From: Vibrio gigantis
Lineage (GTDB): Bacteria > Pseudomonadota > Gammaproteobacteria > Enterobacterales > Vibrionaceae
Reading direction: 5' to 3'
Assembly (NCBI RefSeq): GCF_024347515.1
Contig: NZ_AP025492.1
Location: forward strand, 1,550,001 to 1,614,000
DNA: 64,000 nucleotides
Shown: positions 18,646-28,796 of the stretch, piece after piece
Layout of the letters: each line of letters starts with the position of its first letter
Position numbering within the stretch: position 1 is the first letter of the stretch
Made by a program: the position numbers and the translations under genes
Notes under the pieces: generated by a model
The model's database searches: none
What the model saw: only the letters and a program-made list of their open reading frames with translations
What the model was told of the DNA's origin: nothing

Positions 18646-19104
18646 ATGAAAATAAAAATTGATGATTTGTCAGGCGGAGAGGTTATTCGGCTATTAGAAG
18701 AGCACTTAGCGGACATGTATGCGACGTCGCCACCAGAAAGCGTGCATGCACTCGATCTTGATGCTTTGAAATCACCAGAGATTACTTTTTTCAGTGCATG
18801 GAAAGACAGTCAATTATTGGGTTGTGTGGCTATAAAAGAGCTGGATGCCCAACACGCAGAGCTTAAGTCTATGCGAACCTCTCAGTTTGCTCGCAATACA
18901 GGAGTGGCGAGCAAACTCTTGCAGCATGTTTTAGACACGGCTTCTTCGCGCCAATATCAAAGAATCAGCTTGGAAACAGGTTCTGAGGAATACTTCAAGC
19001 CTGCGCGTAATTTGTACGAGAAGTTTGGCTTTGGCTATTGTGAGCCTTTTGCAGACTATGAATTGGACCCTCACAGTCAGTTTATGAGTATTGAGTTGCG
19101 TTAA
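18646..19104 (+). CDS. GNAT-family N-acetyltransferase
   Basis: 152 residues. The acetyl-CoA-binding fold is seen as LLGCVAIKELDAQHAELKSMRTSQFARNTGVASKLLQHVLDTA (strand 4, the R-x-x-G-V/I-A loop, helix 3), followed by ISLETGSEEYFKPARNLYEKFGF (motif B). This matches the small stand-alone GNATs often annotated YsnE-like. No partner gene is adjacent: a GGDEF gene lies divergently upstream and a GH3 enzyme ~270 bases downstream. Substrate unknown. Confidence 0.8.
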   Translation: MKIKIDDLSGGEVIRLLEEHLADMYATSPPESVHALDLDALKSPEITFFSAWKDSQLLGCVAIKELDAQHAELKSMRTSQFARNTGVASKLLQHVLDTASSRQYQRISLETGSEEYFKPARNLYEKFGFGYCEPFADYELDPHSQFMSIELR

Positions 19105-19376
19105 GAGACGAACCTTGTATGGCGGTTTACTTTACTGGATTTTCTCTTGGGTTGTCTTTGTTCCTTGCTATTGGTTCATAAAATGTCTTTATCTTAAATA
19201 AGTAGGCGTAATTTTTTCCGTCGCTAATTTATCGCCCCACAGCGGCTCCAATACTCTTTGTCATCAGAGCCGATATCGTGCTGAATCTCTCTATATGCAT
19301 CTTTGTGTTTATGGTTTTGCGTTTTCTAACCTACACTTGATATTACGGAGTGGCCAATTTAGCTAGGGATTACAAG

Positions 19377-22160
19377 GTGATATCAAAGAATAACAATATT
19401 TACCTTTATGGAGCTGTGGTGGGACTATTGTTTGCCCCTGTCACGACAGCAGACCTTAATGTAAACAACGATCCTGGTCAGCCACATTCAGAACTTAGAT
19501 ATTATAGTGATTGGCCTGAACTAAAGAGTCGTATTGTCAAAGAGCAATACATTGAAGATCGAGTTGCGGATTTAGTACAACGGATGACACTTGGTGAAAA
19601 AGTCGGCCAGATGATCATGCCTGAGTATCGTCAAGTAACACCACAAGAAGCCAAGCAATACAAAATCGGTTCAGTGTTAAATGGCGGTGGTGGTTGGCCT
19701 AATGAAAACAAAACCGCTACCGCTCGTGATTGGGCACTTCAATCCGACCAATATTGGTTAGCGCTAGACGAAGCCTATGCAGGGCGTGGGTTCCGAATTC
19801 CATTTATGTGGGCAACGGATGCAGTCCACGGACACAACAATGTATTTGGCGCGACACTCTTCCCCCATAATATCGGCCTTGGCGCAGCGAATAACCCTGA
19901 ACTTATCCAAAGAATTGGTGAAGTCACCGCCACAGAAGTCGCCGCAACCGGAATCGACCTAACGTTTGCTCCCACTGTTGCTGTTCCTAGAGATTACCGC
20001 TGGGGGCGAGTCTACGAGGGCTACTCCGAATCACCGGAAATTACTTCTCAGTATGCCGAGGCAATTGTTGTTGGGTTGCAAGGCGATCAAAAACAACTCC
20101 GTTCAGAATCCAAAGTCATCGCAACGGTAAAGCACTGGCTTGGTGATGGCGGGACAGAAAGAGGGGTGGATCGAGGTGTAAATCGCTCAAGTGAAGAAAA
20201 CTTACGTAACATTCATGCGATGGGATACTTTTCGGCGATAGAAGCAGGCGCTCAAGTTGTCATGACTTCATTTAACTCTTGGAGTGAGCCGACGTTGGGC
20301 TCGCAAAATCAAAGTGGTAAACCTACAGATACCGAAAGCCAAGCTCTGTTAATCTCAAACGGATCCAATCAGAACCAAGCAAAATCGCACAAAGGTAAGC
20401 TTCATGGTAGCCGTTATCTGGTCACTGAAGTACTGAAAGATAAAATGGGCTTTGACGGCATTGTCGTTACCGATTGGAATGGTCACGGTGAAGTAAAAGG
20501 GTGTACTAATTCTGATTGTCCTCAAGCGGTTAATGCCGGGAATGACCTCTTCATGGTCACGGATAATCGTGATTGGAAAGGTTTCTATCGCAATGTGATA
20601 AAGCAAGTTCGTTCGGGTGTCATACCTATGTCGCGAATTGACGATGCGGTGACGCGTATTTTGCGAGTAAAGATGCGCGCTGGATTGTGGGAGAAACCCC
20701 GTCCTTCATATCGTTTATATGCAGCAGACCAAACCTTGGTAGGCGCTAAGTCGCACCGAGAGGTTGCACGCCAAGCTGTGAGAGAGTCTTTAGTCTTGCT
20801 GAAAAATGATAATAATGTGTTGCCCTTAAACTCAAGTAATCAAAGCTATTTGGTGGTGGGTAGCGCTGCAAATGATTTGCAAAAGCAGACCGGAGGTTGG
20901 ACGCTGACATGGCAAGGAAACGAAAACAAGCGTCGCGATTTTCCTCATGGTATGACTGTGCTAGAAGCCATCACTCATCAAGTGGGTGAAAAAAGGGTGT
21001 TTACAGAGGTAAGTGAAGCTCCAATGGATGCGGTCGCGATTGTCGTTATTGGTGAAGACCCGTACGCAGAAATGTTTGGCGATATTAAATCACATCAAAC
21101 GCTTGCTTACTCTGAGCTCAAAACTAGTTACAAAGAAGACTTGGAATTACTGACGAATCTTAAGAGCCTTGGTTATGAGGTGGTGACGGTATTCTTTTCA
21201 GGCCGCCCACTTTACGTTAACCCTGAACTTAACCAGTCGGATGCCTTTGTTGCTGCTTGGTTGCCCGGCACTGAAGGCCAGGGTATCACGGATGTATTGT
21301 TCAATCTTAATGGAGCAGACTTCAGTGGCAAGCTCTCTTACTCATGGCCGTCGACCAAGTGTATGACGAACTTCAATCGACCTGCACCTCATATTCCCAA
21401 TTATCAGGCTCCTGTTACCGAAAATTCCGAAAGTGAGGCTGCTCCTTTGTTTAGTTATGGGTTTGGGTTGAACTACCAAAGCTCAGTAGAACAAATGGTT
21501 GCAGGGGAGTTTCCCTTAGATGATAGAGAGCGCGGATGTGGTGTCGCAAAACAGAAAGCGACACCCGAACACAACTTAGAAATCTATAGCCGACTAGCGA
21601 CCGACAAATTTGTACCTAAAATCAGCGGTCAGGTGACGAGTTGGAAAGGCACCTTTGTCTCTCGCTCCAAGGCGTTAGAAATTGGCAGTGCAACAACGAC
21701 GCCAATAAATTATAAGCACCAACAAGATGCATTGGCCGTGTCGTTTGGTGAACAGCTTCCAATGCAGTTCTACCTGCAAACCCCCGATAAAAAAGGTGTC
21801 GACCTTCGTCATTACTTAGTGGCAGACGCAACACTTCAATTTGATATATCAGTCCGAGGTTCAGTACCTGAGTCTCTAAGGTTGGCATCTCATTGTGTTT
21901 ACCCGTGTGGCGCGATGGCATCGATTAAAGAGCCTTTACAAAAGGCGCTGATCAACTCCGAGGAACAATGGACTCGAATTAAAGTCCCCCTTAAATGTTT
22001 AGCGAAAAGTGGGGTGGATTTTTCAAATATGAATACGCCATTTTTACTCTATTCAGATGAGCCATTTGAGTTTGATATTGGTGAAATACGCTTCGTTCCT
22101 CGGAAAGTAGATGAAGCAAAAGATAGCCTGAAGTGTGGCATATTTAAGCGGATACAATAA
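19377..22160 (+). CDS. Secreted GH3 beta-glucosidase / exo-beta-glucanase
   Basis: 927 residues from the GTG at 19377, which has AGGG eight bases upstream and opens a signal peptide (MISKNNNIYLYGAVVGLL..TTA/DLN); the longer frame starts at GTG 19350, where the site is too close. It removes glucose from the ends of beta-glucans or cello-oligosaccharides. The GH3 N-terminal barrel has APTVAVPRDYRWGRVYEGYSE, KHWLGDGGT, and the nucleophile Asp at ~366 in IVVTDWNGHGEV. The GH3 C-terminal alpha/beta domain follows (~450-700), then a C-terminal beta-sandwich of the ExoP kind (~730-920). It is longer than typical BglX (~765), consistent with the ExoP-like 1,3/1,4-beta-glucan glucohydrolases. Monocistronic. 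Confidence 0.88.
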   Translation: MISKNNNIYLYGAVVGLLFAPVTTADLNVNNDPGQPHSELRYYSDWPELKSRIVKEQYIEDRVADLVQRMTLGEKVGQMIMPEYRQVTPQEAKQYKIGSVLNGGGGWPNENKTATARDWALQSDQYWLALDEAYAGRGFRIPFMWATDAVHGHNNVFGATLFPHNIGLGAANNPELIQRIGEVTATEVAATGIDLTFAPTVAVPRDYRWGRVYEGYSESPEITSQYAEAIVVGLQGDQKQLRSESKVIATVKHWLGDGGTERGVDRGVNRSSEENLRNIHAMGYFSAIEAGAQVVMTSFNSWSEPTLGSQNQSGKPTDTESQALLISNGSNQNQAKSHKGKLHGSRYLVTEVLKDKMGFDGIVVTDWNGHGEVKGCTNSDCPQAVNAGNDLFMVTDNRDWKGFYRNVIKQVRSGVIPMSRIDDAVTRILRVKMRAGLWEKPRPSYRLYAADQTLVGAKSHREVARQAVRESLVLLKNDNNVLPLNSSNQSYLVVGSAANDLQKQTGGWTLTWQGNENKRRDFPHGMTVLEAITHQVGEKRVFTEVSEAPMDAVAIVVIGEDPYAEMFGDIKSHQTLAYSELKTSYKEDLELLTNLKSLGYEVVTVFFSGRPLYVNPELNQSDAFVAAWLPGTEGQGITDVLFNLNGADFSGKLSYSWPSTKCMTNFNRPAPHIPNYQAPVTENSESEAAPLFSYGFGLNYQSSVEQMVAGEFPLDDRERGCGVAKQKATPEHNLEIYSRLATDKFVPKISGQVTSWKGTFVSRSKALEIGSATTTPINYKHQQDALAVSFGEQLPMQFYLQTPDKKGVDLRHYLVADATLQFDISVRGSVPESLRLASHCVYPCGAMASIKEPLQKALINSEEQWTRIKVPLKCLAKSGVDFSNMNTPFLLYSDEPFEFDIGEIRFVPRKVDEAKDSLKCGIFKRIQ

Positions 22161-22185
22161 ATCCGATTCGCTACAGTCTAACCAT

Positions 22186-22213
22186 AACCGCTCTTATTTT
22201 GAGCGGTTTTTAT
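22186..22213 (+). terminator. Terminator after GH3 gene
   Basis: AACCGCTC / GAGCGGTT stem with a 7-base loop and a T-run, about 25 bases after the stop. Confidence 0.8.
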
Positions 22214-22389
22214 TGTTGGTACATTGATAGCAATCTACATTAGCGCAATCTATAGATAGTCACAGGTGTGGCTATTTAGTCTGCTTGTGATAATGCGATG
22301 AAATTAGTTTATTTTCACAAGCTTATAAAAGGGAATTGTACGAGCGATTTTGGTAGATTATGGGTATTACCGACTTCCAGTGAGCAGCA

Positions 22390-23643
22390 ATGAAGATTCT
22401 TCACACGTCCGATTGGCACCTTGGCCAAAACTTCTACAACAAAAGCCGTAAGAATGAACATGAACGTTTCTTACAATGGTTACTTGAGCAAGTTACTGAA
22501 CATGACATCGATGCGATTATCGTTGCTGGTGACATTTTCGATACCAGTACGCCACCAAGTTACGCGCGTGAGATGTATAACAAGTTTGTTGTCGATTCGA
22601 ATAAGATCGGTTGCCAATTGGTGTTATTGGGCGGCAATCATGATTCCGTGTCTGTGCTTAAAGAGACACAACAGCTGCTCAAATACATGGGCGCAGACGT
22701 GATTCCTAATACCAATGAAGAGCATGAGACTCAGGTTGTCGAGCTTAAAGGCAAAAGTGGTGATGTAGAAGCGCTGGTGTGCGCTATTCCGTTTATTCGC
22801 CCTCGCGATGTGTTGACCAGTCAAGCCGGTGTATCTGGCGTTGAGCGTCAAAAACAGCTTGGCGATGCAATCAAACAGCATTATCAAAGTGTTTATGATG
22901 CAGCAGTCGCAAAACGTGCGACGTTTGAAAACAGCGAGCACATGCCGATTATCGCTACTGGTCATTTAACAGCGATGGGGGTTCAACAATCGGATTCGGT
23001 GCGTGATATCTACGTTGGTAACCTAGATGGCTTTGCTGCGGATGGTTTCCCAGATGCTGACTACATTGCTCTTGGCCATATTCACCGCCCACAAGTGGTG
23101 GCAAAGCGTGAATACATTCGTTATTCCGGTTCTCCAATCCCACTTAGCTTTGATGAGCTTAAATCTCAGAAGCAGGTTTGCGTGGTTGAGTTTATTGAAG
23201 GCGAACGAACCATTTCTCAATTAGCCGTGCCAACTTTCCAGCCGTTAGCCGAAATTAAAGGCGACTTGAGCGAGATAGAGTCTCAACTGAATCAATACAT
23301 TGGGTTGGATGGTGAACAAAGCGTGTGGTTGTCGATAGAGGTGCAGGCTCAAGATTACCTATCTGATCTACAAGAACGTATGCGTGCATTGACTGAAGGC
23401 CTGAATGTGGAAGTGCTGCAACTTCGCCGTGCAAGAGAGCGTCGCAACCAAGCGTTGGAGCAAGAATCAGCAGAAACTCTGTCTGAACTGAGCCCGATGG
23501 ATGTGTTTACTAAGCGTTTAGCCTTAGAAGAGTTCGAAACTGAGTCTGAAAAAGCCCGTTTAGAGCGAATGACGGTTAAGTTTAAGCAAGTCATGGTCGA
23601 AGTGTCTGAAAGCGCTCAACCGTCAAACAAGGTAGAAGAGTAA
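22390..23643 (+). CDS. sbcD: SbcD nuclease subunit of SbcCD
   Basis: 417 residues, Mre11-type Mn-dependent double-strand exonuclease and hairpin endonuclease that acts with SbcC. Phosphoesterase motifs occur in order: SDWHLG (Asp8, His10), VAGDIFD, GGNHDS, TGHLTAMG and LGHIHR. The C-terminal SbcC-binding region is helical (DLQERMRALTE.., FETESEKARLERM). Length matches the E. coli-type protein. sbcC begins six bases after its stop, forming the standard sbcDC operon. Confidence 0.95.
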   Translation: MKILHTSDWHLGQNFYNKSRKNEHERFLQWLLEQVTEHDIDAIIVAGDIFDTSTPPSYAREMYNKFVVDSNKIGCQLVLLGGNHDSVSVLKETQQLLKYMGADVIPNTNEEHETQVVELKGKSGDVEALVCAIPFIRPRDVLTSQAGVSGVERQKQLGDAIKQHYQSVYDAAVAKRATFENSEHMPIIATGHLTAMGVQQSDSVRDIYVGNLDGFAADGFPDADYIALGHIHRPQVVAKREYIRYSGSPIPLSFDELKSQKQVCVVEFIEGERTISQLAVPTFQPLAEIKGDLSEIESQLNQYIGLDGEQSVWLSIEVQAQDYLSDLQERMRALTEGLNVEVLQLRRARERRNQALEQESAETLSELSPMDVFTKRLALEEFETESEKARLERMTVKFKQVMVEVSESAQPSNKVEE

Positions 23644-23648
23644 CGAGT

Positions 23649-26600
23649 ATGAAGATTTTAAGCCTAGAATTTGAAAACCTAAACTCTTTGAAAGGGCGTT
23701 GGAAGCTCGATTTTACTCAATCGCCGTTCGCAGAAAACGGTCTGTTTGCAATCACGGGTCCAACGGGGGCGGGTAAGACCACCATTCTGGATGCGATTTG
23801 TTTAGCGCTATTCCACCGCACGCCACGTTTGAAAAGCATAGCTAAAGGCAATAACGAGCTGATGACTCGCGGTACAGGTGAGTGTTTCGCTGAGCTTGAA
23901 TTTGAAGTGCAGGGCAAAACTTACCGTTCTAACTTCCACCAAAAGCGAGCGCGCGGCAAGCACGATGGTGCACTGCAAACACCAACATGTGAATTTGCTG
24001 ATGCAGATACCGACAAAGTCTTAGAGACCATGCTAACCAAGAAGACTAAGTTGGTAGAGCAGGTGACGGGGTTGGATTTCTCTCGTTTCACTAAATCGAT
24101 CATGTTGTCTCAAGGCGAATTTGCTGCCTTCTTAAATGCTAACGCGAATGATCGTGCCGAATTGTTGGAAGAACTTACTGGTACTGAAGTCTATAGCCTG
24201 ATTTCAGAACGTATTTACGATCACTTTAAATCGAGTGAAGAGTCGCTTAATCACCTGAAAGCAAAAGCTGAGGGTGTGAGTTTACTGTCCGATGAGCAGA
24301 TTCAAGAGCTGACAACAGAGCGTGACACATTAGAAACTGAACAGAAACGTTTAGCTGAACAATTAAAAGAGTGGCAAGCTCATCTTAGCTGGTGGAAAGA
24401 CGTGACCAAAGCGCAGCATACTATTGCGACCAGTGAACACGACTTAAAAACAGCGCAGAGTGATTTAGAGCAAAACCAACTTTCCTTGACGCGTTTGGCA
24501 AACAGCGAACCTGCTGAGAAATTGCGACCGTTGCACAAAGACCTAAAACGCTGCGAGCATGAGCTCAATCTCACGCAAATTAACCTAGATAACAGTACTA
24601 AGTTGCTGGCAGTGCGCGAGGCCGAGAAGTTAGACGCCCACACTAAGCTGACTCAAAGTAGCGAAGCGGTTGAAAAAGTGAAAGCCGAGCAACAGGATCA
24701 AGAAAAGATCATTGAGCAAGTCCGCCCACTCGACAACCAAATATCGGTACTTAAAGACAAGAAAGCCTCTGCGGTTAACGCCGTAAATACGCTGAGCGAA
24801 CAACACGCACAGCAGCGTAATAACCAGCTTGTATTAGTGCAAAAGATTGACGAATTGAAACAGCAAGAAAAGCTGAGTGCTGACTATCTAGAAGCTCATC
24901 AGACGGACCAACACCTCGAAAAACACCTAGGTCAGTGGCAAGCCAAAGTTGAGCAAGTGCGTACGTTAGAATCTCAGCATTCGCAACAACTCAACCTAGC
25001 GAAGCAAACCTATACGGCGCTAGAAGCTCAGCAAGCTATGATTAAAAATGCACAGCAAACCAAAGCATCGCAAGATCAAGCTTTAGCTGAATTGGTGCTG
25101 GCCGAGAATAATACCAAGCAGCAATGGGAAGCATTACAGGCGTACACCAGTGAAACATCATTAATTGCTCAAAAAGAGTTGTTGGAGCTTTGGAATCGCA
25201 ACACCCACTCGTTGTTTCAAATCAATCGTGGCTTTTTAAACGCACAGCAACAGCTCGGTGTTAAGACACAAGCCCATCAAACTAACGTTCAGCAGGCTGA
25301 CAAGCTATCGAAAGAGCGTGAAGTACTGGTAGAGCGATACAAAGATAAAGAGACATCACTTGAGCGCTTAACCTTGTTAATCGCGCAAGAGGGAGAGTTA
25401 GCTAAGTACCGTGCGAAGTTGGAATCTGGCTCTGAATGTCCGCTGTGTGGTTCTACTGAACATACGATTGAGCAGTCGCAAGATATTGCGAACTTGATTG
25501 CTCAGCAAGAGCGAGAAAAACATGAGTTAGCGATTATCAAAAAAGACGGTCAAGAGCATCGCCAACAGTTGGATTCTCTTGCTCCTATGATTACAGCACT
25601 AAGTGATGATATTCAACGTGCACAAGCGGATATTCAGCAAGCGCAACTTAATTGGCAATCTGTAATAGGTAAGCTTCAACAGAGTTTGTCTGACTTTCCA
25701 GCTGTGACGCTGGAGTTAACACCGCTTTCTGTGTCTGACCTTGGGAATGAAACGACGGTGACGGCCTTTGTTGAACAATGCGAGCTTCATTTAAATCAAA
25801 CCCAGCATCAGCTAAAAGTCTTAGTAGATGCAAAAAACAGCTATGCCGAGGCGGAGAAACAACGTTTATCTGTGAGTGTCATGGCTGATAAAGCGCAAGC
25901 TAATCTTGTGTTAGCGGAGGAGCGTCTCAACGACCTCAATAAGCAAAACCAAGCTGCGAATGAACAAGCAGGTCAAACCGCGCAAGCCAAAGAGCAACAA
26001 TGGCACTCGCTCAAAGAGAGTATTGTTGAAACCTCTATCGAAGCTCCTGAACTCGACCACATTGACGCTTGGTTTGCTGAAAAACTGCAAGCCTCAAACA
26101 CATGGCTTCAAACCAAACAGCAACAGGCTGAGCTAGAGAAGCGTTTGATTACCCAATGTGCTGAGCAAAAAACACTGGATGACAAACTCAGCAGTGTGCA
26201 AAAAGAGCTGGATGCGTTAAGCAAAGAAAGTGAATTGTTAACAGCGGAGTTGGCTCGTATTGGTGGTGAAAGAGCGCAGTTGTTTGGTGAGCAAGACATT
26301 CAAGTCGCAAGCCAAGCAATGAAGCAAAAGGTAGCAGATGCAGTCACGGCATTGGACGCGCTTCAGCTGGTTCTAAATCGCTGTGAACTGGAGCATCGAA
26401 CCGAAAAAACGAAACATACAGGTTTTTCTGATGAGTTAACCGCCAAGCAAAAAAGCCACACGCAAGCAACTAATGTTTGGGTTGAAGCTTTGCAAGCGAG
26501 CCCATTTGAAGAGGAAGTTGATTTTGAAGCGGCACTGCTCGATGAAGAGGTGCACACTCAATTACAAAACCTTAAGAAGTCCCTAGACGAAGCAATTGTC

Positions 26601-27365
26601 GGTGCACAAGCAAGGCTGAATACGGCAAAAGCAGCGCAAGTAGAGCTACAAAACCTCGAAAATGCGCAAACATGGCAAGAACAAGATCAACAGCTAGTGG
26701 AGCAGGCGACAGCTGAGTGCCAAGATGCTCAACAAAGCCATGCAAGTAAAATTGGCGCAATTTCTGCCAACCTTGAAACTGATCGTCAGAACCGAAGTAA
26801 CCAGCAGGATTTATTTAAGCAGATCTCTGAACAACAAGTCGAGTTTGATGATATTTCTCGTTTGAACTCGCTGATTGGCTCTAAGAATGGCGATAAGTTC
26901 CGTAAATTTGCCCAAGGCTTAACACTGGAAAACTTAGTGTACCTGGCAAACAAGCAATTACAGCGTTTGCATGGTCGCTATGAATTAAAACGCAAAGCCG
27001 ACGATGGCTTAGAGCTTCAGGTACTCGATACCTGGCAGGGCGATGTAATGCGCGATACCAAAACTCTGTCTGGTGGTGAAAGCTTCTTGGTGAGTTTGGC
27101 GTTGGCACTCGCGTTATCTGATCTTGTTAGTTATAAAACCAGTATTGATTCTCTGTTCCTGGATGAAGGTTTCGGCACGCTAGACAGCGATACATTGGAT
27201 ATCGCACTTAATGCGTTGGATAACCTGAATGCATCAGGCAAGATGATAGGTGTAATTAGTCACGTTGAAGCACTGAAAGAGCGTGTGCCAGTTCAACTAA
27301 AAGTAACGAAACACTCTGGCCTTGGTGTCAGTGAGATGGAGAAGCAGTACAAAGTTTTTGCGTGA
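23649..27365 (+). CDS. sbcC: SbcC ATPase subunit of SbcCD
   Basis: 1238 residues, Rad50-like SMC ATPase. Walker A (GPTGAGKTT) is at ~37-45. Two long coiled-coil arms (~190-590 and ~620-1080, rich in Glu, Gln, Lys, Ala) meet at a zinc hook with Cys597 and Cys600 (SECPLCGS). The ABC signature LSGGESFLVSLALALAL and Walker B SLFLDEGFGTLD are near the C-terminus. It binds SbcD at the coiled-coil base and processes DNA hairpins and protein-blocked ends. It is coupled to sbcD; no accessory gene follows in the operon. Intact. Confidence 0.95.
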   Translation: MKILSLEFENLNSLKGRWKLDFTQSPFAENGLFAITGPTGAGKTTILDAICLALFHRTPRLKSIAKGNNELMTRGTGECFAELEFEVQGKTYRSNFHQKRARGKHDGALQTPTCEFADADTDKVLETMLTKKTKLVEQVTGLDFSRFTKSIMLSQGEFAAFLNANANDRAELLEELTGTEVYSLISERIYDHFKSSEESLNHLKAKAEGVSLLSDEQIQELTTERDTLETEQKRLAEQLKEWQAHLSWWKDVTKAQHTIATSEHDLKTAQSDLEQNQLSLTRLANSEPAEKLRPLHKDLKRCEHELNLTQINLDNSTKLLAVREAEKLDAHTKLTQSSEAVEKVKAEQQDQEKIIEQVRPLDNQISVLKDKKASAVNAVNTLSEQHAQQRNNQLVLVQKIDELKQQEKLSADYLEAHQTDQHLEKHLGQWQAKVEQVRTLESQHSQQLNLAKQTYTALEAQQAMIKNAQQTKASQDQALAELVLAENNTKQQWEALQAYTSETSLIAQKELLELWNRNTHSLFQINRGFLNAQQQLGVKTQAHQTNVQQADKLSKEREVLVERYKDKETSLERLTLLIAQEGELAKYRAKLESGSECPLCGSTEHTIEQSQDIANLIAQQEREKHELAIIKKDGQEHRQQLDSLAPMITALSDDIQRAQADIQQAQLNWQSVIGKLQQSLSDFPAVTLELTPLSVSDLGNETTVTAFVEQCELHLNQTQHQLKVLVDAKNSYAEAEKQRLSVSVMADKAQANLVLAEERLNDLNKQNQAANEQAGQTAQAKEQQWHSLKESIVETSIEAPELDHIDAWFAEKLQASNTWLQTKQQQAELEKRLITQCAEQKTLDDKLSSVQKELDALSKESELLTAELARIGGERAQLFGEQDIQVASQAMKQKVADAVTALDALQLVLNRCELEHRTEKTKHTGFSDELTAKQKSHTQATNVWVEALQASPFEEEVDFEAALLDEEVHTQLQNLKKSLDEAIVGAQARLNTAKAAQVELQNLENAQTWQEQDQQLVEQATAECQDAQQSHASKIGAISANLETDRQNRSNQQDLFKQISEQQVEFDDISRLNSLIGSKNGDKFRKFAQGLTLENLVYLANKQLQRLHGRYELKRKADDGLELQVLDTWQGDVMRDTKTLSGGESFLVSLALALALSDLVSYKTSIDSLFLDEGFGTLDSDTLDIALNALDNLNASGKMIGVISHVEALKERVPVQLKVTKHSGLGVSEMEKQYKVFA

Positions 27366-27443
27366 TTTCCATGTGATTGGTGCTTGATATTGGAAGCATA
27401 GCCAGCTGAACTGAAATGGATTCAGTTGTGGTAAAAGCAGATC

Positions 27444-27486
27444 CCCGACTCAGTCGTTCCTCCTTCTCGAGGATGACGGAGTCGGG
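27444..27486. repeat. Copy B of a palindromic intergenic repeat, abutting DUF2256
   Basis: A near-perfect 43-base hairpin: CCCGACTC / GAGTCGGG outer arms, GTC/GAC and CCTC/GAGG inner arms, loop TTCTC. It can be aligned with the decayed copy at 3808-3857. The right arm supplies GGAG six bases before the DUF2256 ATG at 27488. Confidence 0.75.
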
Positions 27487-27487
27487 C

Positions 27488-27646
27488 ATGTACAAGAAAC
27501 CACATCTACCGACTAAGATGTGTCCCGTTTGCAACAAACCTTTCTCGTGGCGTAAAAAGTGGCAGTGCTGCTGGGATGAAGTCATTTATTGCTCTGAACG
27601 GTGTCGTCGTCATAAATCTAAGCCTTCACAAATGCCTTCTACATAG
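27488..27646 (+). CDS. DUF2256 zinc-ribbon mini-protein
   Basis: 52 residues starting MYKKPHLPTKMCPVCNKPF. The conserved core is CPVC...FSWRKKWQ, followed by YCSERCRRHK, giving two Cys pairs for one zinc. A longer frame starts at 27416, but its first 24 codons run through a palindromic repeat, so the internal ATG fits the family. GGAG in the right arm of that repeat is the only ribosome-binding site candidate. DUF2256 genes are commonly next to photolyase/cryptochrome genes, and such genes lie 3 kb away here. Function unknown. Confidence 0.8.
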   Translation: MYKKPHLPTKMCPVCNKPFSWRKKWQCCWDEVIYCSERCRRHKSKPSQMPST

Positions 27647-27779
27647 AATCCGACTTTCGTAACCCCAAATTGAAGTATTCCTTTCGTTTCTGTTTCATTT
27701 AACAAGTCTTTAATCACTTATCCCTTCATTTCTTAAGTTTATATTTCTATCTGTAAGATAAGTGATGTATAAAGGCGGC

Positions 27780-28664
27780 ATGAAGATACCTAAAAGAATA
27801 CAGCCTTTAGTTGACGATGGTTTAGTCGACGAGGTGACAAGCCAACTCATGAGTGGCAAAGAAGCATCGGTGTACATTGTACGCTGCGGCGATACGATCC
27901 GCTGTGCCAAGGTATATAAGGAGATAAGCCAACGCAGCTTCAAAAAAGCGACTGCGTATCGTGAAGGCCGAAAAGTCCGAAATAGCCGCCGTGCTCGAGC
28001 GATGGAAAAAGGCTCTGGCTTTGGTCGTGAGCAACAAGAAAAAGTTTGGCAAAGTGCTGAAGTGGATGCTTTATACAAATTGGCAGAAGCGGGCGTTCGT
28101 GTGCCAGTGCCTTATGGTTGCTTTGATGGCGTGCTGCTTATGGAACTGGTCACTGATGACGAAGGTTACGTTGCGCCACGTTTGAACGATGTGGTGATGT
28201 CAGCAGAGCAAGCGATCGAAGATCACGCCGTGATGATGACTTATGTAGTTAAAATGTTGTGTGTTGGTTTGATCCATGGTGACTTGTCTGAGTTTAACGT
28301 ATTGGTTGATGAGTACGGCCCGGTGATTATCGATTTACCTCAAGCGGTTGATGCTTCGGCGAACAACAATGCCGAGTGGATGCTGGCTCGTGACATCAAT
28401 AACATTCGTGACTATTACGCTCAGTTTGCTCCTGAATTGGCGAAAACCGAGTATGCCAAGGAAATGTGGGCGCTTTACGAGAAAGGCGACTTAAAGCCAG
28501 ACAGCAAGCTGACGGGCGAGTTTACTGAAACTGACGATTTGGCCGATATCGAAGCCATTATGCAAGAGATAGACGCAGCGAGAATTGAAGAACAGCATCG
28601 ACGCGAGCGAGCTAAAGAAGAAAAAGAAGGTGTCGACGATAGCAAGTTCAATTGGGCTGAGTAA
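27780..28664 (+). CDS. RIO1-family serine protein kinase
   Basis: 294 residues from the ATG at 27780 (MKIPKRIQPLVDDGLVDE), preceded by AAAGG; GTG/ATG starts six and five codons upstream are alternatives. Atypical kinase: the ATP loop is SGKEASVYIV, the lysine lies in RCAKVYK, the catalytic loop is LIHGDLSEFNVL (Asp and Asn kept), and the metal-binding Asp is in VIIDLPQAV. The C-terminal helical tail is highly charged (EEQHRRERAKEEKE). Bacterial RIO1 kinases are widespread in gamma-proteobacteria without an established target. It lies between DUF2256 and the convergent photolyase operon. Confidence 0.9.
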   Translation: MKIPKRIQPLVDDGLVDEVTSQLMSGKEASVYIVRCGDTIRCAKVYKEISQRSFKKATAYREGRKVRNSRRARAMEKGSGFGREQQEKVWQSAEVDALYKLAEAGVRVPVPYGCFDGVLLMELVTDDEGYVAPRLNDVVMSAEQAIEDHAVMMTYVVKMLCVGLIHGDLSEFNVLVDEYGPVIIDLPQAVDASANNNAEWMLARDINNIRDYYAQFAPELAKTEYAKEMWALYEKGDLKPDSKLTGEFTETDDLADIEAIMQEIDAARIEEQHRRERAKEEKEGVDDSKFNWAE

Positions 28665-28741
28665 TCGTGATAAACAGCTTTTTATATTTAGTTAAATAGC
28701 AGTTATAGATGTTTTAAAATAGATGCTTTCCTTATAAAAAT

Positions 28742-28775
28742 AACCCAACAGAGCCGCAATTTTGTTGGGTTTTCT
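28742..28775. terminator. Terminator between RIO1 and SDR genes
   Basis: AACCCAAC / GTTGGGTT stem with a 14-base loop. It has a TTTTCT tail on the plus side and an A-rich left flank, so it can serve both convergent genes. Confidence 0.7.
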
Positions 28776-28796
28776 ATTTCCTCCTACTGATATTAA

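Noticed and set aside
19224..19325. Minus-strand stretch reading like protein (..HKDAYREIQHDIGSDDKEYW..)
   Set aside because: Bounded by stops after ~33 codons with no start codon; might be a gene relic but cannot be supported.
27416..27487. Upstream in-frame extension of the DUF2256 gene
   Set aside because: It reads through the palindromic repeat and is not part of the family; the start at 27488 is preferred.
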